NCBI RefSeq assembly: GCF_031458095.1 | Contig: NZ_JAVDXU010000002.1 | Location: 1,054,001 to 1,118,000, forward strand | Reading direction: 5' to 3' | Source: Pelomonas saccharophila_A | GTDB lineage: Bacteria; Pseudomonadota; Gammaproteobacteria; Burkholderiales; Burkholderiaceae_C | DNA length: 64,000 nucleotides | In this document: in pieces, positions 53,883 through 62,479 of the stretch | Layout of the letters: the number at the start of each line of letters is the position of its first letter | Numbering within the stretch: the stretch's first letter is position 1 | Notes under the pieces: model-generated | The model's database searches: none | What the model saw: the letters and a program-made list of their open reading frames with translations, nothing else | Told to the model about the DNA's origin: nothing | Position numbers and translations under genes: made by a program

Positions 53883-54563
53883 TCAGACCGCGTCGATGCG
53901 AAAGGCCTGGCCGCTGCCCCAGGGGATGAGGCGGCCCAGGGCGCGTGTGATGTCGGGCCGGCTGGCGTCGATGAGCCGGCATTGCGGCGGTAGCGCCGGC
54001 GGCGGCGCACCCCAGCCCATCAGGGTCGCCACCGCGAGAGGCTGCTCCCAGCGCGCCACCAGTTGCCAGGGGTGCTCGCCCGCCGTCGCCTCGCTGCGGG
54101 CGCGCAGCTCCCTGCCGGCGGTTTCCTCCAGCAGCAGCAGGCCGCCGGGTTCCAGCGCGGCCAGCTCGTCGTCGTGCAGCCGCCATTGCGCCAGCAGGCA
54201 TTCCGCCGCCGCGGGCTGCCACTGCAGGCCCGGCACCTCGGGGGCGGCATCCAGCATCCGCAGCGTCGCCCAGGGCAGGGACAGCCGCGCCTGCACCTCG
54301 GCGCCGCGCCAGCTGGCCTGGGCGCCACCCGCGCTGAGGGCGCCCGATTGCGCCACCCATTGCCAGTCCGCACCGGCCACCAGGCCCGCGGCCACGAGGC
54401 CGTCGAGCAGTTCGCCCGCCAGGTCCAGCATGACGGCGGCTTCGGCGGCGCAGGGTGTCAGCTCGCCGAGATCGAAGTCGTCGGCGCTGAGGCTCAGGCG
54501 CGCCTGGCCGCACAGGTAGTGCCAGCTCAGGGCCTGGGTGAGAGGTTGCGGGATGAAGCTCAT
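53883..54563 (-). CDS. sctQ: probable cytoplasmic-ring protein SctQ
   Basis: A 226-residue soluble protein directly upstream of sctR, the usual sctQ slot. The middle contains ARLSLPWATLRML, and DDELAALEPGGLLLLEE, which resembles the L-x-L-x-PGDVL turn of SPOA domains. The C-terminal SPOA is not otherwise clear, and the protein is shorter than most SctQ (about 300). It may be one half of a divided SctQ. The leader of the gene holds repeat copy 2, 28 bases from the ATG. Confidence 0.5.
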   Translation of the reverse strand: MSFIPQPLTQALSWHYLCGQARLSLSADDFDLGELTPCAAEAAVMLDLAGELLDGLVAAGLVAGADWQWVAQSGALSAGGAQASWRGAEVQARLSLPWATLRMLDAAPEVPGLQWQPAAAECLLAQWRLHDDELAALEPGGLLLLEETAGRELRARSEATAGEHPWQLVARWEQPLAVATLMGWGAPPPALPPQCRLIDASRPDITRALGRLIPWGSGQAFRIDAV

Positions 54564-54590
54564 GTCAGCTTTCGATTGGGCTTTTGTATT

Positions 54591-54734
54591 CGGGCCGAGC
54601 GCCGGGCCGCCCCAAGCCGGCCCAGCTGACGATGTGCGCGCGGCTCGATGCCGCGCGCATCGTCGTCCCCTCGGGGGACCGACTGGGCTGGCCCGCGTTC
54701 AGCGGCGCAAGGCCAGGCGAGGGGCTCACAGTCA
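54591..54734. repeat. structured intergenic repeat, copy 2 (sctQ leader)
   Basis: Starts CGGGCCGAGCGCCGGGCCGC, as in the other copies, with CGTCCCCTCGGGGGACCGAC near the middle. The central hairpin (54628-54664) is a near-perfect 15-base-pair stem: GACGAT/ATCGTC plus GCGCGCGGC/GCCGCGCGC, loop TCGAT, bulge GT. The far end, GGCGAGGGGCTCAC, is shared with copy 3 and runs into the response-regulator stop codon. Confidence 0.85.
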
Positions 54735-55373
54735 AGCTCTGCGGCTCACCATGATTCGGGTCAGCTCGGTGACCGACCGTGCCTTCATCTTGCGCATGCC
54801 GCGTGAGCGGTAGAGCTCGACGCTCTTCAGCGACAGCTTGATCTCGTCGGCGATGTTCTTGTTCATCAGGCCCTTGACGACCAGGGACAGCACCTGGCGC
54901 TCGCGCGGCGACAGGGTCTGGGAGCGGCGCTCGAACTCCTCGCGCGAGCCCTCCACCTCGGCGTCGATGCCGCTGTCCACATCGGTCGGTGCAAAGGCGC
55001 GGTCCAGGGCGGCGCTGAGGGCCGCGTCGTCCAGCGGCTTTTCCAGCAGCGAGACGGCGCCGCGCTTTTGCATGGCCGCTACGGCCAGCGGCACGTCGGC
55101 GTGGCCGCTCATGTAGATGACGGGCAGGTGGATGCCGCGTTCTCGCAGGGCGTCGTGCAGATCCAGCCCCGACAGCTCGGGCATGCGCACGTCCAGCATC
55201 AGGCAGGTCGACTCGGGCCAGGTCGTGCCCACGGCCACGCGGGCCAGGGACTGCAGGGCGTCGCGCGGGTCGCCCCAGTCGCGCACCTGGCAGCCAAAGC
55301 CCTCCAGCCAGAAGCGCAGCGAGTCGCGGAATTCGTGGTTGTCGTCCACCACATAGATCTGTCTGGGCGTCAT
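54732..55373 (-). CDS. FixJ/NarL-type response regulator
   Basis: A 213-residue two-component regulator. The receiver domain has the acidic pair Asp10-Asp11, phospho-acceptor Asp61 in LMLDVRMPEL and Lys112 in LEKPLD. A LuxR helix-turn-helix follows near residue 150 (LSPRERQVLSLVVKGLMNKNIADEIKLSLKSVELY in short motifs). The FixJ/TodT-like receiver fits a soluble kinase partner encoded next to it with a 4-base overlap. Located inside the secretion operon, it likely controls those genes. Confidence 0.92.
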   Translation of the reverse strand: MTPRQIYVVDDNHEFRDSLRFWLEGFGCQVRDWGDPRDALQSLARVAVGTTWPESTCLMLDVRMPELSGLDLHDALRERGIHLPVIYMSGHADVPLAVAAMQKRGAVSLLEKPLDDAALSAALDRAFAPTDVDSGIDAEVEGSREEFERRSQTLSPRERQVLSLVVKGLMNKNIADEIKLSLKSVELYRSRGMRKMKARSVTELTRIMVSRRA

Positions 55374-56443
55374 GTCGTCTTCTCCAGCATGGATTGAGGC
55401 GCGCCCACCGTCACCGGCAGCGCGAAGTGAAAGCAGCAGCCCCCGGCCTCACGGCGCGTGAACCAGAGCCGGCCCTGATGCATCTCGATCAGCGAGCGGC
55501 AGATGGAAAGCCCCAGGCCCATGCCGTTGGGCTTGGTGGAGCTGAAGGGCAGGAAGAGGCGGGCCTCGGTCTGCGGCGTGATGCCGGGGCCGTTGTCGCT
55601 GACGCGCAGCTCGGCGCGACCGGCCTCGACGACCAGCTCGATGGCGATCAGCGGCTCGGCCGGGCGGTCCAGGCGCAGCGCGTCCAGCGCGTTGCGCAGC
55701 AGATTGATCAGCACCTGCTGCAGCATGACGGCGTCGCCCTGCACCGCCACGGCCCGCTGCGGCAACTGCAGCTGCAGGCGCACGGCCTCGCGCTGCAGAT
55801 CCCAGTCCAGCAGGCCCAGGCTCTGGTGCACCAGTTCGACCAGGTCCAGCCTCTCGGTCTTGGGCTGGCGCGACTGCGTGTATTCGCGCACCCGGCCGAT
55901 GATCTGGCTGGCATAGGTGACCTGATGCACGGCCTTGTCCAGGGCCGCCAGCTCGTCGGTGCTGTCGGGGTGGCGGCGCGCCAGGCGCAGCTTGAGGCCG
56001 CGCAGCAGATTGGCCGTCGCGCCTATGGGCTGGTTCAGTTCATGCGCGAGCACGCTGCCCATCTCGCTGACGGTCAGCGAGCGCGACGTGAACAGCAGGC
56101 CCTCGCGGTCGTCGAGCTGGCGCTGCAGATGGTGCAGGCGCTCGCGCTCGTCGTCCAGGCGCAGCAGCACATGGCGGGCATCCAGGGCGACGCGCTGGGC
56201 CACGTATTCGCCGCTGACGCCGCAGCGCGTGCGCACGCCCAGCGGCGCCGCCAGCGCGCTGGCCAGGCCGTGCAGGGGCTGGGCCCAGTCCTCGGCCAGG
56301 CCTCCCGCTTCGCCGGGCAGCAGGGCCTGCATGGGCGAATTCAGCGCGACGAGGAAGTCGCCGTCGAGGATGGCCAGGGCCTCGCCGAGTTCGCCCAGGG
56401 CGTGCAGCAGGTCGGCACTGGGGGTGCACTGAGCGCGGTTCAT
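55370..56443 (-). CDS. soluble sensor histidine kinase
   Basis: A 357-residue histidine kinase with no transmembrane segment. Residues 1-100 form a PAS-like sensor (EALAILDGDFLVALNSPMQALL); a short coiled coil follows; the phospho-acceptor His134 is in AHELNQPIGA; N box LINLLRNALDAL, G1 DNGPGI, F box FLPFSSTKPN and G2 GMGLGLSIC are intact. It senses a cytoplasmic cue. Start overlaps the stop of the upstream gene (ATGA), so its expression is tied to the secretion operon. Confidence 0.92.
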   Translation of the reverse strand: MNRAQCTPSADLLHALGELGEALAILDGDFLVALNSPMQALLPGEAGGLAEDWAQPLHGLASALAAPLGVRTRCGVSGEYVAQRVALDARHVLLRLDDERERLHHLQRQLDDREGLLFTSRSLTVSEMGSVLAHELNQPIGATANLLRGLKLRLARRHPDSTDELAALDKAVHQVTYASQIIGRVREYTQSRQPKTERLDLVELVHQSLGLLDWDLQREAVRLQLQLPQRAVAVQGDAVMLQQVLINLLRNALDALRLDRPAEPLIAIELVVEAGRAELRVSDNGPGITPQTEARLFLPFSSTKPNGMGLGLSICRSLIEMHQGRLWFTRREAGGCCFHFALPVTVGAPQSMLEKTT

Positions 56444-57321
56444 GTGCTTTCCCGCGGCCACAGGACCTGGTTGCACAGCAGCCAGCTCAGCGACGGCCGA
56501 GTGCCCAGCAGCGCGCGCAGACTGGCGCTGGCGGGGGCTTGCACCAGCACTTCCGTCCACTGCGCAATGCCCGGCGCGACGTCTTCCAGGCGCAGCTCGC
56601 AGCTGACCTGGCCCGGTGCGAAGGCGAGGCCGCCAGTCAGGTCGCGCAGCGTGCGCGGGCGGCCCTGGGTGCCCAGGGCCAGGCGCACGGCCCACCAGCG
56701 CTCGGCCGTCGCGGGGCGGGCGGTGCGCCAGCGGGCCGGCCAGCGCCGCCACTGCCAGGTCGAGGCGTCCAGGCTGGGTTGCAGGCTGGCCAGGCCCGCG
56801 GGGCTGGCAAGCAGCACCGGCAGGCCCACACGCCAGGCCTGCAGGGCCGGGCGCAGCGCCGCTGCCGAGGCGGGCGTGGCGGCGGCCTCGCGCAGCCGGT
56901 CGAGCAGGGCCTGGGCCCAGGTCGGCATGGCCTCGGTGGCCGGGGCGGACGGTTCGGGCGGGCTCTCCTGCTCCTGCGGGGGAGCGTCGCCACCGGCGTC
57001 ATCGAACAGCGTTCGCCAGGCGGCGGCGTCCTGCACGCGCCAGCGCAGCTCCGGCCCGTTCTGCAGGCTCAGCGGCTGCAGCAGCACGGGACTCATTGGC
57101 AGCAGGGCCGAAGCGGCGTCGGCGAGCTGCGGGGCCGGCACCGGCATGTCGGCAGGGCGCGTGATGGGCGCCAGCGGCGCTGGTGCCGGCGCGGTGATCG
57201 GGGCCTGCTCGGGCGCGGTCTCGGCCTGCTCGGCGGCCTGGGTCTCGGCACTGTTGGCCTGCAGCCAGGCCTGCCAGGTCTCGGCCGCGTTGACGGCCTG
57301 GATGGCGCCGATGCCGCTCAT
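56440..57321 (-). CDS. unassigned type III secretion cluster protein
   Basis: A 293-residue protein with an Ala/Glu/Pro-rich, low-complexity N-terminal half (residues 20-75 and 115-140) and a more ordered C-terminal part (RWWAVRLALGTQG, SCELRLEDVAPGIAQWTEVLVQAP, SLRALLGTRPSLSWLL). I do not recognise a family. It sits between sctP and the two-component genes, overlapping both by 4 bases. It might be the other half of SctQ, or a needle-length or substrate-switch factor. Confidence 0.6.
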   Translation of the reverse strand: MSGIGAIQAVNAAETWQAWLQANSAETQAAEQAETAPEQAPITAPAPAPLAPITRPADMPVPAPQLADAASALLPMSPVLLQPLSLQNGPELRWRVQDAAAWRTLFDDAGGDAPPQEQESPPEPSAPATEAMPTWAQALLDRLREAAATPASAAALRPALQAWRVGLPVLLASPAGLASLQPSLDASTWQWRRWPARWRTARPATAERWWAVRLALGTQGRPRTLRDLTGGLAFAPGQVSCELRLEDVAPGIAQWTEVLVQAPASASLRALLGTRPSLSWLLCNQVLWPREST

Positions 57322-57905
57322 GGCTGCACCTCGTCGACGGGCAGGCTGCGCTTGCCCGCGCGTGCGGCGTCGCGCAGGCGCAGCCTGAGGACCTCATGCC
57401 CGGCATCGCGCAGGCGCTTGTCCAGGTCGCCCAGCTGCTGCCGGGCCTGGCTCTGGGCCACGGGCGGTACGCGCAGCTCCAGGTTCAGCGGGGCCAGCGG
57501 CTGGGCCTGCTCGACATGCAGCTGCCAGGCGGGCCCCGACATGGCCGGCAACTCGACCTGCCAGACGCGCGCCGCCGCCAGCGCCGCTTGCGGCTCGGCG
57601 AGCTGGCGGGCCGCTTCGATACGCGTGGCGGTGGACGTGGGTGCGACGCCACCGGCCGGTGCGGTCTCGGGCGCGGTCTCGGTGGGCGGCGTGGTCTGGA
57701 ACAGGGGCATGAGCAGCGGGGTTGCGGTCTCGGTCGGGTCCTGCTCGCGCAGGCGCTGGTAGGCATTGCGCCAGTCGGGCTCGCCGGCGTCACGGTGCGA
57801 CGCGGCAGGCGCTGCGGCTTGGGGAGTGGCCTGAGAAGCGGCCAGGGGCCAGCGGCCGCGCGGCAGCGTCGCGACCAGGGGCAGCAGCAGGGGGGGCAGC
57901 TTCAT
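57318..57905 (-). CDS. sctP: probable needle-length/substrate-switch protein SctP
   Basis: A 195-residue protein with a Pro/Ala/Thr-rich middle and a C-terminal T3S4/FliK-like domain: VWQVELPAMSGPAWQLHVE, LNLELRVPPVAQSQARQQLGDLDKRLRDAGHEVLRLRLRD, with the L-L-x-R-L pattern of HpaP/SctP. It lies just after sctO as in most clusters. Confidence 0.65.
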   Translation of the reverse strand: MKLPPLLLPLVATLPRGRWPLAASQATPQAAAPAASHRDAGEPDWRNAYQRLREQDPTETATPLLMPLFQTTPPTETAPETAPAGGVAPTSTATRIEAARQLAEPQAALAAARVWQVELPAMSGPAWQLHVEQAQPLAPLNLELRVPPVAQSQARQQLGDLDKRLRDAGHEVLRLRLRDAARAGKRSLPVDEVQP

Positions 57906-57915
57906 GGCGACGGCT

Positions 57916-58398
57916 TCAATGCAGGGCCCGCTGGGCCTCTTCGGCTTCGAGCTCGGCCTGCTGCTCGTGGGCCTGCCGGATTTGACGAGCCTGGTCCTTC
58001 AGCGTCGCGTCCACGGCGTCCTCGCGGGCCTGGGCGCGGGCGAGGTCGGCGCGGCGCTGGCCCAGCAGGGCCTGGGCCTGCTCCAGCGTCTCGCGCTCGT
58101 CGAGCAGGGCGTATTCATCGCGTTCCAGCTTTTCGGCCAGGGCCTCACCATGGGCCTGGACCTGGCGCCCCCAGCGCGGCATGTCGGCACTGCCCGGGCC
58201 GCTCCAGTGCAGGGCCAGTTCGACGATGGAGGTGCGATGCCGGGCGATGCTGGCTTCGCGCGCCCGGATGGCGGCCAGGGCCTGCTCCTGTGCCGCCTGG
58301 GCCTGCGCCAGGGCCTGGCGCGCGCGCTGCACGCGCAGCTGGCGCAGGCGCAGCCACTGGCGGGCGTCGGCGCGGGACAGCGGCAGGGGGCGGCTCAC
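57916..58398 (-). CDS. sctO: type III secretion stalk protein SctO
   Basis: A 160-residue, almost wholly coiled-coil protein (Ala/Gln/Arg/Glu heptads, ARQALAQAQAAQEQALAAI, EREDAVD-like turns). Size, charge and its place just after the ATPase gene match SctO/YscO/HrpB7, the stalk linking ATPase and gate. Overlaps sctN by 4 bases. Confidence 0.75.
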   Translation of the reverse strand: MSRPLPLSRADARQWLRLRQLRVQRARQALAQAQAAQEQALAAIRAREASIARHRTSIVELALHWSGPGSADMPRWGRQVQAHGEALAEKLERDEYALLDERETLEQAQALLGQRRADLARAQAREDAVDATLKDQARQIRQAHEQQAELEAEEAQRALH

Positions 58399-59723
58399 GC
58401 GACGATCTCCCGCAGATGCTGCAAGCAGCCGTCCCAGTCGCTGGGTTCGTGCGTGGCCTGCTGCAGCAGGGCCTTGATCTGCGGCATGCGCTCGATGGCC
58501 TGGTCGGCCAGCGGGTCGCTGCCGGCCTGGTATTCGCCGACGCGCAGCAGGAACTCGACCTCCTTGTGCCGCGCCATCAGCGCGCGCACATGGGCGGCGT
58601 CGTGCTGCTGCTCGGCGCCGGTCACGCGCGTGAACACGCGGCTGGCGCTGGCCAGCACGTCGATGGCCGGGTAATGCTGGGCCTGGGCCAGGGCGCGCGA
58701 CAGCACCAGATGGCCGTCGAGGATGGAGCGCACCTCCTCGGCCACCGGGTCGCTGCCCTCCTCGTCCTCGGCCAGCACGGTGTAGAAGGCGGTGATGGAG
58801 CCGTGGGCGTCATTGCCGGCGCGCTCGAACAGCCGCGGCAGCTCGGCAAACACCGAGGGCGGATAGCCGCGCCGCACGGCCGGCTCGTTGGCGGCCAGGC
58901 CGATCTCGCGCAGGCCGCGTGCAAAGCGCGTCACCGAATCCATCATCAGCACGACGCGCGAACCCTGGGCGCGAAAGCCCTCGGCGATAGCCGTGGCCGC
59001 ATAGGCTGCGCGTACCCGCTCCAGGGCCGGCCGGTCCGAGGTCGAGACGACGACGACCGAGCGCGCCAGGCCCTCGGGGCCGAGGCTGTCCTCGAGGAAT
59101 TCGCGCACCTCGCGGCCGCGCTCGCCGATCAGGCCGATGACGTTGACCTCGGCCCGCGTGCTGCGCGCCAGCATGCCCAGCAGCGTCGACTTGCCGCCAC
59201 CGGCCATGGCGAAGATGCCCACCCGCTGGCCTTCGCCGACAGTGAGCAGCGAGTCGATGGCGCGCACGCCGCAGACCAGGGGCTCGTGCACCGGGCGGCG
59301 CTGCAGCGGCGAAGGCGCGTCGCGGTAGAGGGGGACGCGCGGCAGGTGATCGACCGGCGGACCACCGTCCAGCGGCTGGCCGAAGGCGTCGATGACGCGG
59401 CCCAGCAGTCCGGCACCGCTGGGCAACTGCGCGGCTTCATGCAGCACCTCGACGGCGGCCCCGACGGGCAGGCCGTGCAGTGAGCCCAGCGGCGCGAGCA
59501 CGGCCTCGTGGCCCTGGAAGCCGATGACCTCGGCCAGCAGGCCATCGTCCAGCGGACGCGCGGGATCGAAGACGCGGCAGCTCTGGCCGACGCGGGCCTG
59601 CACGCCGGTGGCGCGCAGCAGCGTGCCGCCGGCCTGCACGACGCGGCCCAGCGTGGCCACGGTGCGGGCGCGCTGCAGGCTGCGGTGCAGCGAGTCGGTC
59701 TCGGCGGCCAGGCTCAGCGTCAT
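58395..59723 (-). CDS. sctN: type III secretion ATPase SctN
   Basis: A 442-residue hexameric ATPase. P-loop GIFAMAGGGKSTLLGM near residue 170 (the AxGGGKS form of SctN), Walker B RVVLMMDSVTRFARGLREIGLA, GERGREVREF and the family's RGYPPSVFAELPRL. It unfolds and releases substrates from chaperones. The start at 59723 (MTLSLAAETDSL) overlaps the sctL stop by 4 bases. Confidence 0.97.
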   Translation of the reverse strand: MTLSLAAETDSLHRSLQRARTVATLGRVVQAGGTLLRATGVQARVGQSCRVFDPARPLDDGLLAEVIGFQGHEAVLAPLGSLHGLPVGAAVEVLHEAAQLPSGAGLLGRVIDAFGQPLDGGPPVDHLPRVPLYRDAPSPLQRRPVHEPLVCGVRAIDSLLTVGEGQRVGIFAMAGGGKSTLLGMLARSTRAEVNVIGLIGERGREVREFLEDSLGPEGLARSVVVVSTSDRPALERVRAAYAATAIAEGFRAQGSRVVLMMDSVTRFARGLREIGLAANEPAVRRGYPPSVFAELPRLFERAGNDAHGSITAFYTVLAEDEEGSDPVAEEVRSILDGHLVLSRALAQAQHYPAIDVLASASRVFTRVTGAEQQHDAAHVRALMARHKEVEFLLRVGEYQAGSDPLADQAIERMPQIKALLQQATHEPSDWDGCLQHLREIVA

Positions 59724-60358
59724 GGCTCCAGCCCCCAGGCGCGGGCCAGGCGCTGCACCTGCGTGGTGAGGCTGGCGTCGGCACTGCCGAACTCCGTGAC
59801 CAGGCGGCAATCGCCTTCGGCCAGCTCGGCATCGGCCACGATCTCGGCGCTGGCCAGGCCGGCCTTGTCCTCGGGATCGATGGCCAGCAGGGCGGCGCGC
59901 AGGCCGTCCATGCGGCCGGGGTGCACGTGCAGCCGCCAGGTGCGCGCCGGCAGCAGCTCGCGCGCGGCCTGGACGGCCAGGCGGGCCAGGCCCTCGTCGG
60001 CCGGCAGGGGGCCGAGCAGCTTGCGGAAGACCTCCAGGGCCAGGCGGGCCACATCGCGCTGCTGGCGCCGGCACTGCTCCTCATGGGCCTGGGTGAGCCG
60101 GGTCAGGGCCAGGGCGAGTTGTTCGCGCGACTGGCCCTCGGCCCGGGCCAGCCCCTGGCGCAGGCCCTCTTCGCGCGCCTGGGCGCAGGCTGCGTCGACG
60201 CGGTCCTGCTCCTGCTCGAACAACTCGCGCAGGTCGGCGAGCAGACGATCGGCCTCCTGCAGGGCCGGCACCTCGGCCGCGCGCAGCACGCGCCGGTCGG
60301 AGGCGATGCCCAGCCGCGCCTGCGGGTCACGGTGCCAGAGCATGAAGTTGTTGTTCAT
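59720..60358 (-). CDS. sctL: type III secretion ATPase regulator SctL
   Basis: A 212-residue stator-like protein. An N-terminal region (MNNNFMLWHRDPQARLG) precedes a long coiled coil (ADRLLADLRELFEQEQDRVDAACAQAREEG in short runs) and a C-terminal FliH-like domain (LHVHPGRMDGLRAAL, LVTEFGSADASLTTQVQRL). It links SctN to the SctQ pods. Overlaps both neighbours by 4 bases. Confidence 0.88.
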   Translation of the reverse strand: MNNNFMLWHRDPQARLGIASDRRVLRAAEVPALQEADRLLADLRELFEQEQDRVDAACAQAREEGLRQGLARAEGQSREQLALALTRLTQAHEEQCRRQQRDVARLALEVFRKLLGPLPADEGLARLAVQAARELLPARTWRLHVHPGRMDGLRAALLAIDPEDKAGLASAEIVADAELAEGDCRLVTEFGSADASLTTQVQRLARAWGLEP

Positions 60359-60870
60359 GCGATCACCTTGTCCTGCAGGGCCAGGGTCTCGCGCAGCACG
60401 GCCTGGGCCGTGGCCTGCGGCATGACCCAGGCGGCGACGGGCCCGAGGCGGCGGCTGGCGGCATGGCGCAGCGAGCCGTGCGGCAGGCCGGCCAACAGCA
60501 CGGCAGCGCCGGCCTCGGTGAAGCGCTGGCTCAGGGCCTCGGGCGTCGTGACCTCGGGCCAGTCGCTCAAGGACGCCGGCAGGCCGGCGGGCAGGCTGGG
60601 CCAGTCCTGGGCGCTGCGCAGGGCGCGCCACCAGGGCGCACCCAGGGCGGTGCGTGCGAGGTCGCGCAAGGGTCCGGCGATCCACAGCCGCAGGGCTGGC
60701 GCGGCCAGCACCGAGCCGCAGCGCCGCGCCAGCGCCAGCAGCTCGTCGCGCTCCAGCGCCAGCCAGGGCGGCGCGGCGTCCAGCTGGGCCCAACTCAGAC
60801 TGCGTGCCTCGACGGGGGCATCCTCCAGCAGTCGGCGCGCCACGCAGGCGCGCAGTCGGCGTTCAGTCAT
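60355..60870 (-). CDS. sctK: probable sorting-platform protein SctK
   Basis: A 171-residue, Ala/Leu/Arg-rich helical protein (RRLRACVARRLLEDAPVEARSL; LARRCGSVLAAPALRLWIAGP). Sequence conservation in SctK is low; the call rests on length and location between sctJ and sctL, where SctK/HrpB4 genes lie. Overlaps sctJ by 8 bases. Confidence 0.6.
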   Translation of the reverse strand: MTERRLRACVARRLLEDAPVEARSLSWAQLDAAPPWLALERDELLALARRCGSVLAAPALRLWIAGPLRDLARTALGAPWWRALRSAQDWPSLPAGLPASLSDWPEVTTPEALSQRFTEAGAAVLLAGLPHGSLRHAASRRLGPVAAWVMPQATAQAVLRETLALQDKVIA

Positions 60871-61594
60871 GGCCGCTACCCTCCAGTGCGAGCTGGGTTT
60901 GAGCGCGGCGGCGGCGCCAGGCCAGCCAGCCTGCGGTACCGAGGCTGGCCGATCCGAGCGCTATGGCCAGCACCAGCGGCACGCTGGCCTGGCTCTCCAT
61001 GACCGGCGCGGCGACGGGCGTGGCCTCGGCCGCAAAGGCGACGACCGAGACGCTTTCATAGGGCAGGCCCTCGACGCTGTTGACGACCAGGGCGCGCACC
61101 TTGGGCAGCAGGGCCTCGACGTTGAGTCCCGGGCGGTGCTTGATCATCACCGAGGCCGACGAAGGCAGCACCTTGTCGGACAGTGGGTGGCGCTCGGGTA
61201 CCACCAGGGTGACGCGGGCCTGCAGCACGCCGTCGATGCTGGTCAGCGTGTGCGACAGCTCCTGGGACAGGGCGTGCATGAGCCGGGCGCGCTCCTCGAC
61301 CGGTGTCGAGACGAAACCCTCGCGCTTGAAGACCTTGCCCAGGCTGTCGTAGTCCTCGCGCGGCAGGCCCTGCGCCTTGAGGATCTGCACGGCGCGGGCG
61401 AAGTCGGCCTCGGCGGTCAGCACCTCGAAGCCATCCTCGCGGGCGTTCTTCTGCGCTGGCACGCCGGCCAGGCGCAGCGCCGAGACCATGTCATTGGCCT
61501 GGCGCTCGTCGAGCTTGGCGTAGAGGGTCTGGTCGCCGCAGCCGGCGAGCAGGGCCGCCAGGGCCAGCAAAAGAAGACTCTGGTTCGCTTTCAT
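60863..61594 (-). CDS. sctJ: type III secretion inner-ring lipoprotein SctJ
   Basis: A 243-residue lipoprotein with lipobox LLAGC near residue 19, the SctJ/FliF ring-building motifs (LYAKLDERQANDMVSALRLAGVPAQK in short runs, EVLTAEADFARAVQILKAQGLP) and one C-terminal transmembrane helix (VPLVLAIALGSASLGTAGWLAW). Forms the inner MS-like ring with SctD. Repeat copy 3 lies 12 bases upstream of its ATG. Confidence 0.95.
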   Translation of the reverse strand: MKANQSLLLLALAALLAGCGDQTLYAKLDERQANDMVSALRLAGVPAQKNAREDGFEVLTAEADFARAVQILKAQGLPREDYDSLGKVFKREGFVSTPVEERARLMHALSQELSHTLTSIDGVLQARVTLVVPERHPLSDKVLPSSASVMIKHRPGLNVEALLPKVRALVVNSVEGLPYESVSVVAFAAEATPVAAPVMESQASVPLVLAIALGSASLGTAGWLAWRRRRAQTQLALEGSGHD

Positions 61595-61605
61595 CAGTCC
61601 TCCTG

Positions 61606-61751
61606 CGGGCCGAGCGCCGGGCCGCTCCCTAGCCGGCCCGCGCTGGCGAAGTGCTCGCGGCTCGACGCCGCGAGCGTCGCCGTCCCCTCGGGGGACCGAC
61701 CGGGCACGCCTGCGTTCAGCAAGGCGGGATTGGGCGAGGGGCTCACGGTCA
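61606..61751. repeat. structured intergenic repeat, copy 3 (sctJ leader)
   Basis: Begins CGGGCCGAGCGCCGGGCCGC and continues TCCCTAGCCGGCCCGCG as in copy 1. Central hairpin 61645-61681: GGCGA/TCGCC plus GCTCGCGGC/GCCGCGAGC around TCGAC. CGTCCCCTCGGGGGACCGAC and GGCGAGGGGCTCAC are shared with copy 2; the latter runs into the sctI stop codon. It fills the whole 154-base gap between sctI and sctJ. Confidence 0.85.
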
Positions 61752-62138
61752 TGACTGTTGCCTGAACAGCTGTTGCAAGCCCTCTGAAGTCCGGTTCGCG
61801 ATGTTCGACGTCAGCTGGCAATGGAACATGAACTCCTGGCAGCGCACCGTCAGGTTGACGAGTTCGCCCGGCGTCAGCTCCTGGCCCGAGGCCGCCGCGG
61901 CGCGGGCGTCGCGGCCGAGCGAAGCCGCTTCGGCGTTGATGTGGTCCAGCGGCTGGACCAGGCGCTGCATGGCCTGGGCGGACTCGGTCGGCCCCAGGCG
62001 CTGCACGGCGCCGGCCATGGCGCGCTCGAAGCCCGCCACATCGGCCGACGCTGCGACCTGGCCGAGGCTGGACAGCGAGGCGCCCGCGCCGAGCTGCACG
62101 TCCTGCACGGGCGCCGCGATGGCGAGGCCGGGTGTCAC
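61749..62138 (-). CDS. sctI: type III secretion inner-rod protein SctI
   Basis: A 129-residue protein ending in the rod signature VRCQEFMFHCQLTSNIAN and SEGLQQLFRQQ, where the last ~35 residues polymerise as in PrgJ/YscI. Located between needle and ring genes. Its start overlaps the stop of the needle-like gene by 4 bases. Confidence 0.85.
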   Translation of the reverse strand: MTPGLAIAAPVQDVQLGAGASLSSLGQVAASADVAGFERAMAGAVQRLGPTESAQAMQRLVQPLDHINAEAASLGRDARAAAASGQELTPGELVNLTVRCQEFMFHCQLTSNIANRTSEGLQQLFRQQS

Positions 62139-62434
62139 TGCTTGCGCGCCATGGTTTCGAGGGCGGAACCGACCGTTGACACGGCGGTGTGCGAGCTGCT
62201 GGCCAGGAAGCTCATCTTCAGCGACATGGCGGTCAGCTCGGTCACGGCGGACGGCGTGTCGCCGCCGTTGTTCATCGCGTTGGACGCGGTCTCGATGTCG
62301 CCGGCCTGCTTGTCCAGGGCCTTGCCCCAGGCGTCGGCCATGGCTTCGAACCAGGAGCCGCCGCCGTTGGTCTTGCCCCCCGTGGAACCGTTTACGGGGG
62401 CGGCGGCGAGGGTGTTGAGAAGCGTGTTGGACAT
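62135..62434 (-). CDS. sctF: probable needle subunit SctF
   Basis: A 99-residue protein with a Gly/Asn-rich N terminus and two helices (WFEAMADAWGKALDKQAGDIETA; AVTELTAMSLKMSFLASSSHTAVSTVGSALETMA in short runs) joined by NNGGDTPSA, a helix-turn-helix fold like needle monomers. The Pro in the turn also fits. The family is very divergent; position between sctD and sctI supports the call. Good GGAG site upstream. Confidence 0.6.
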   Translation of the reverse strand: MSNTLLNTLAAAPVNGSTGGKTNGGGSWFEAMADAWGKALDKQAGDIETASNAMNNGGDTPSAVTELTAMSLKMSFLASSSHTAVSTVGSALETMARKQ

Positions 62435-62479
62435 GGGAGTCTCCTTTTGGGAGGGTTAGGGAGGGTTGGGGAAGCAGGG

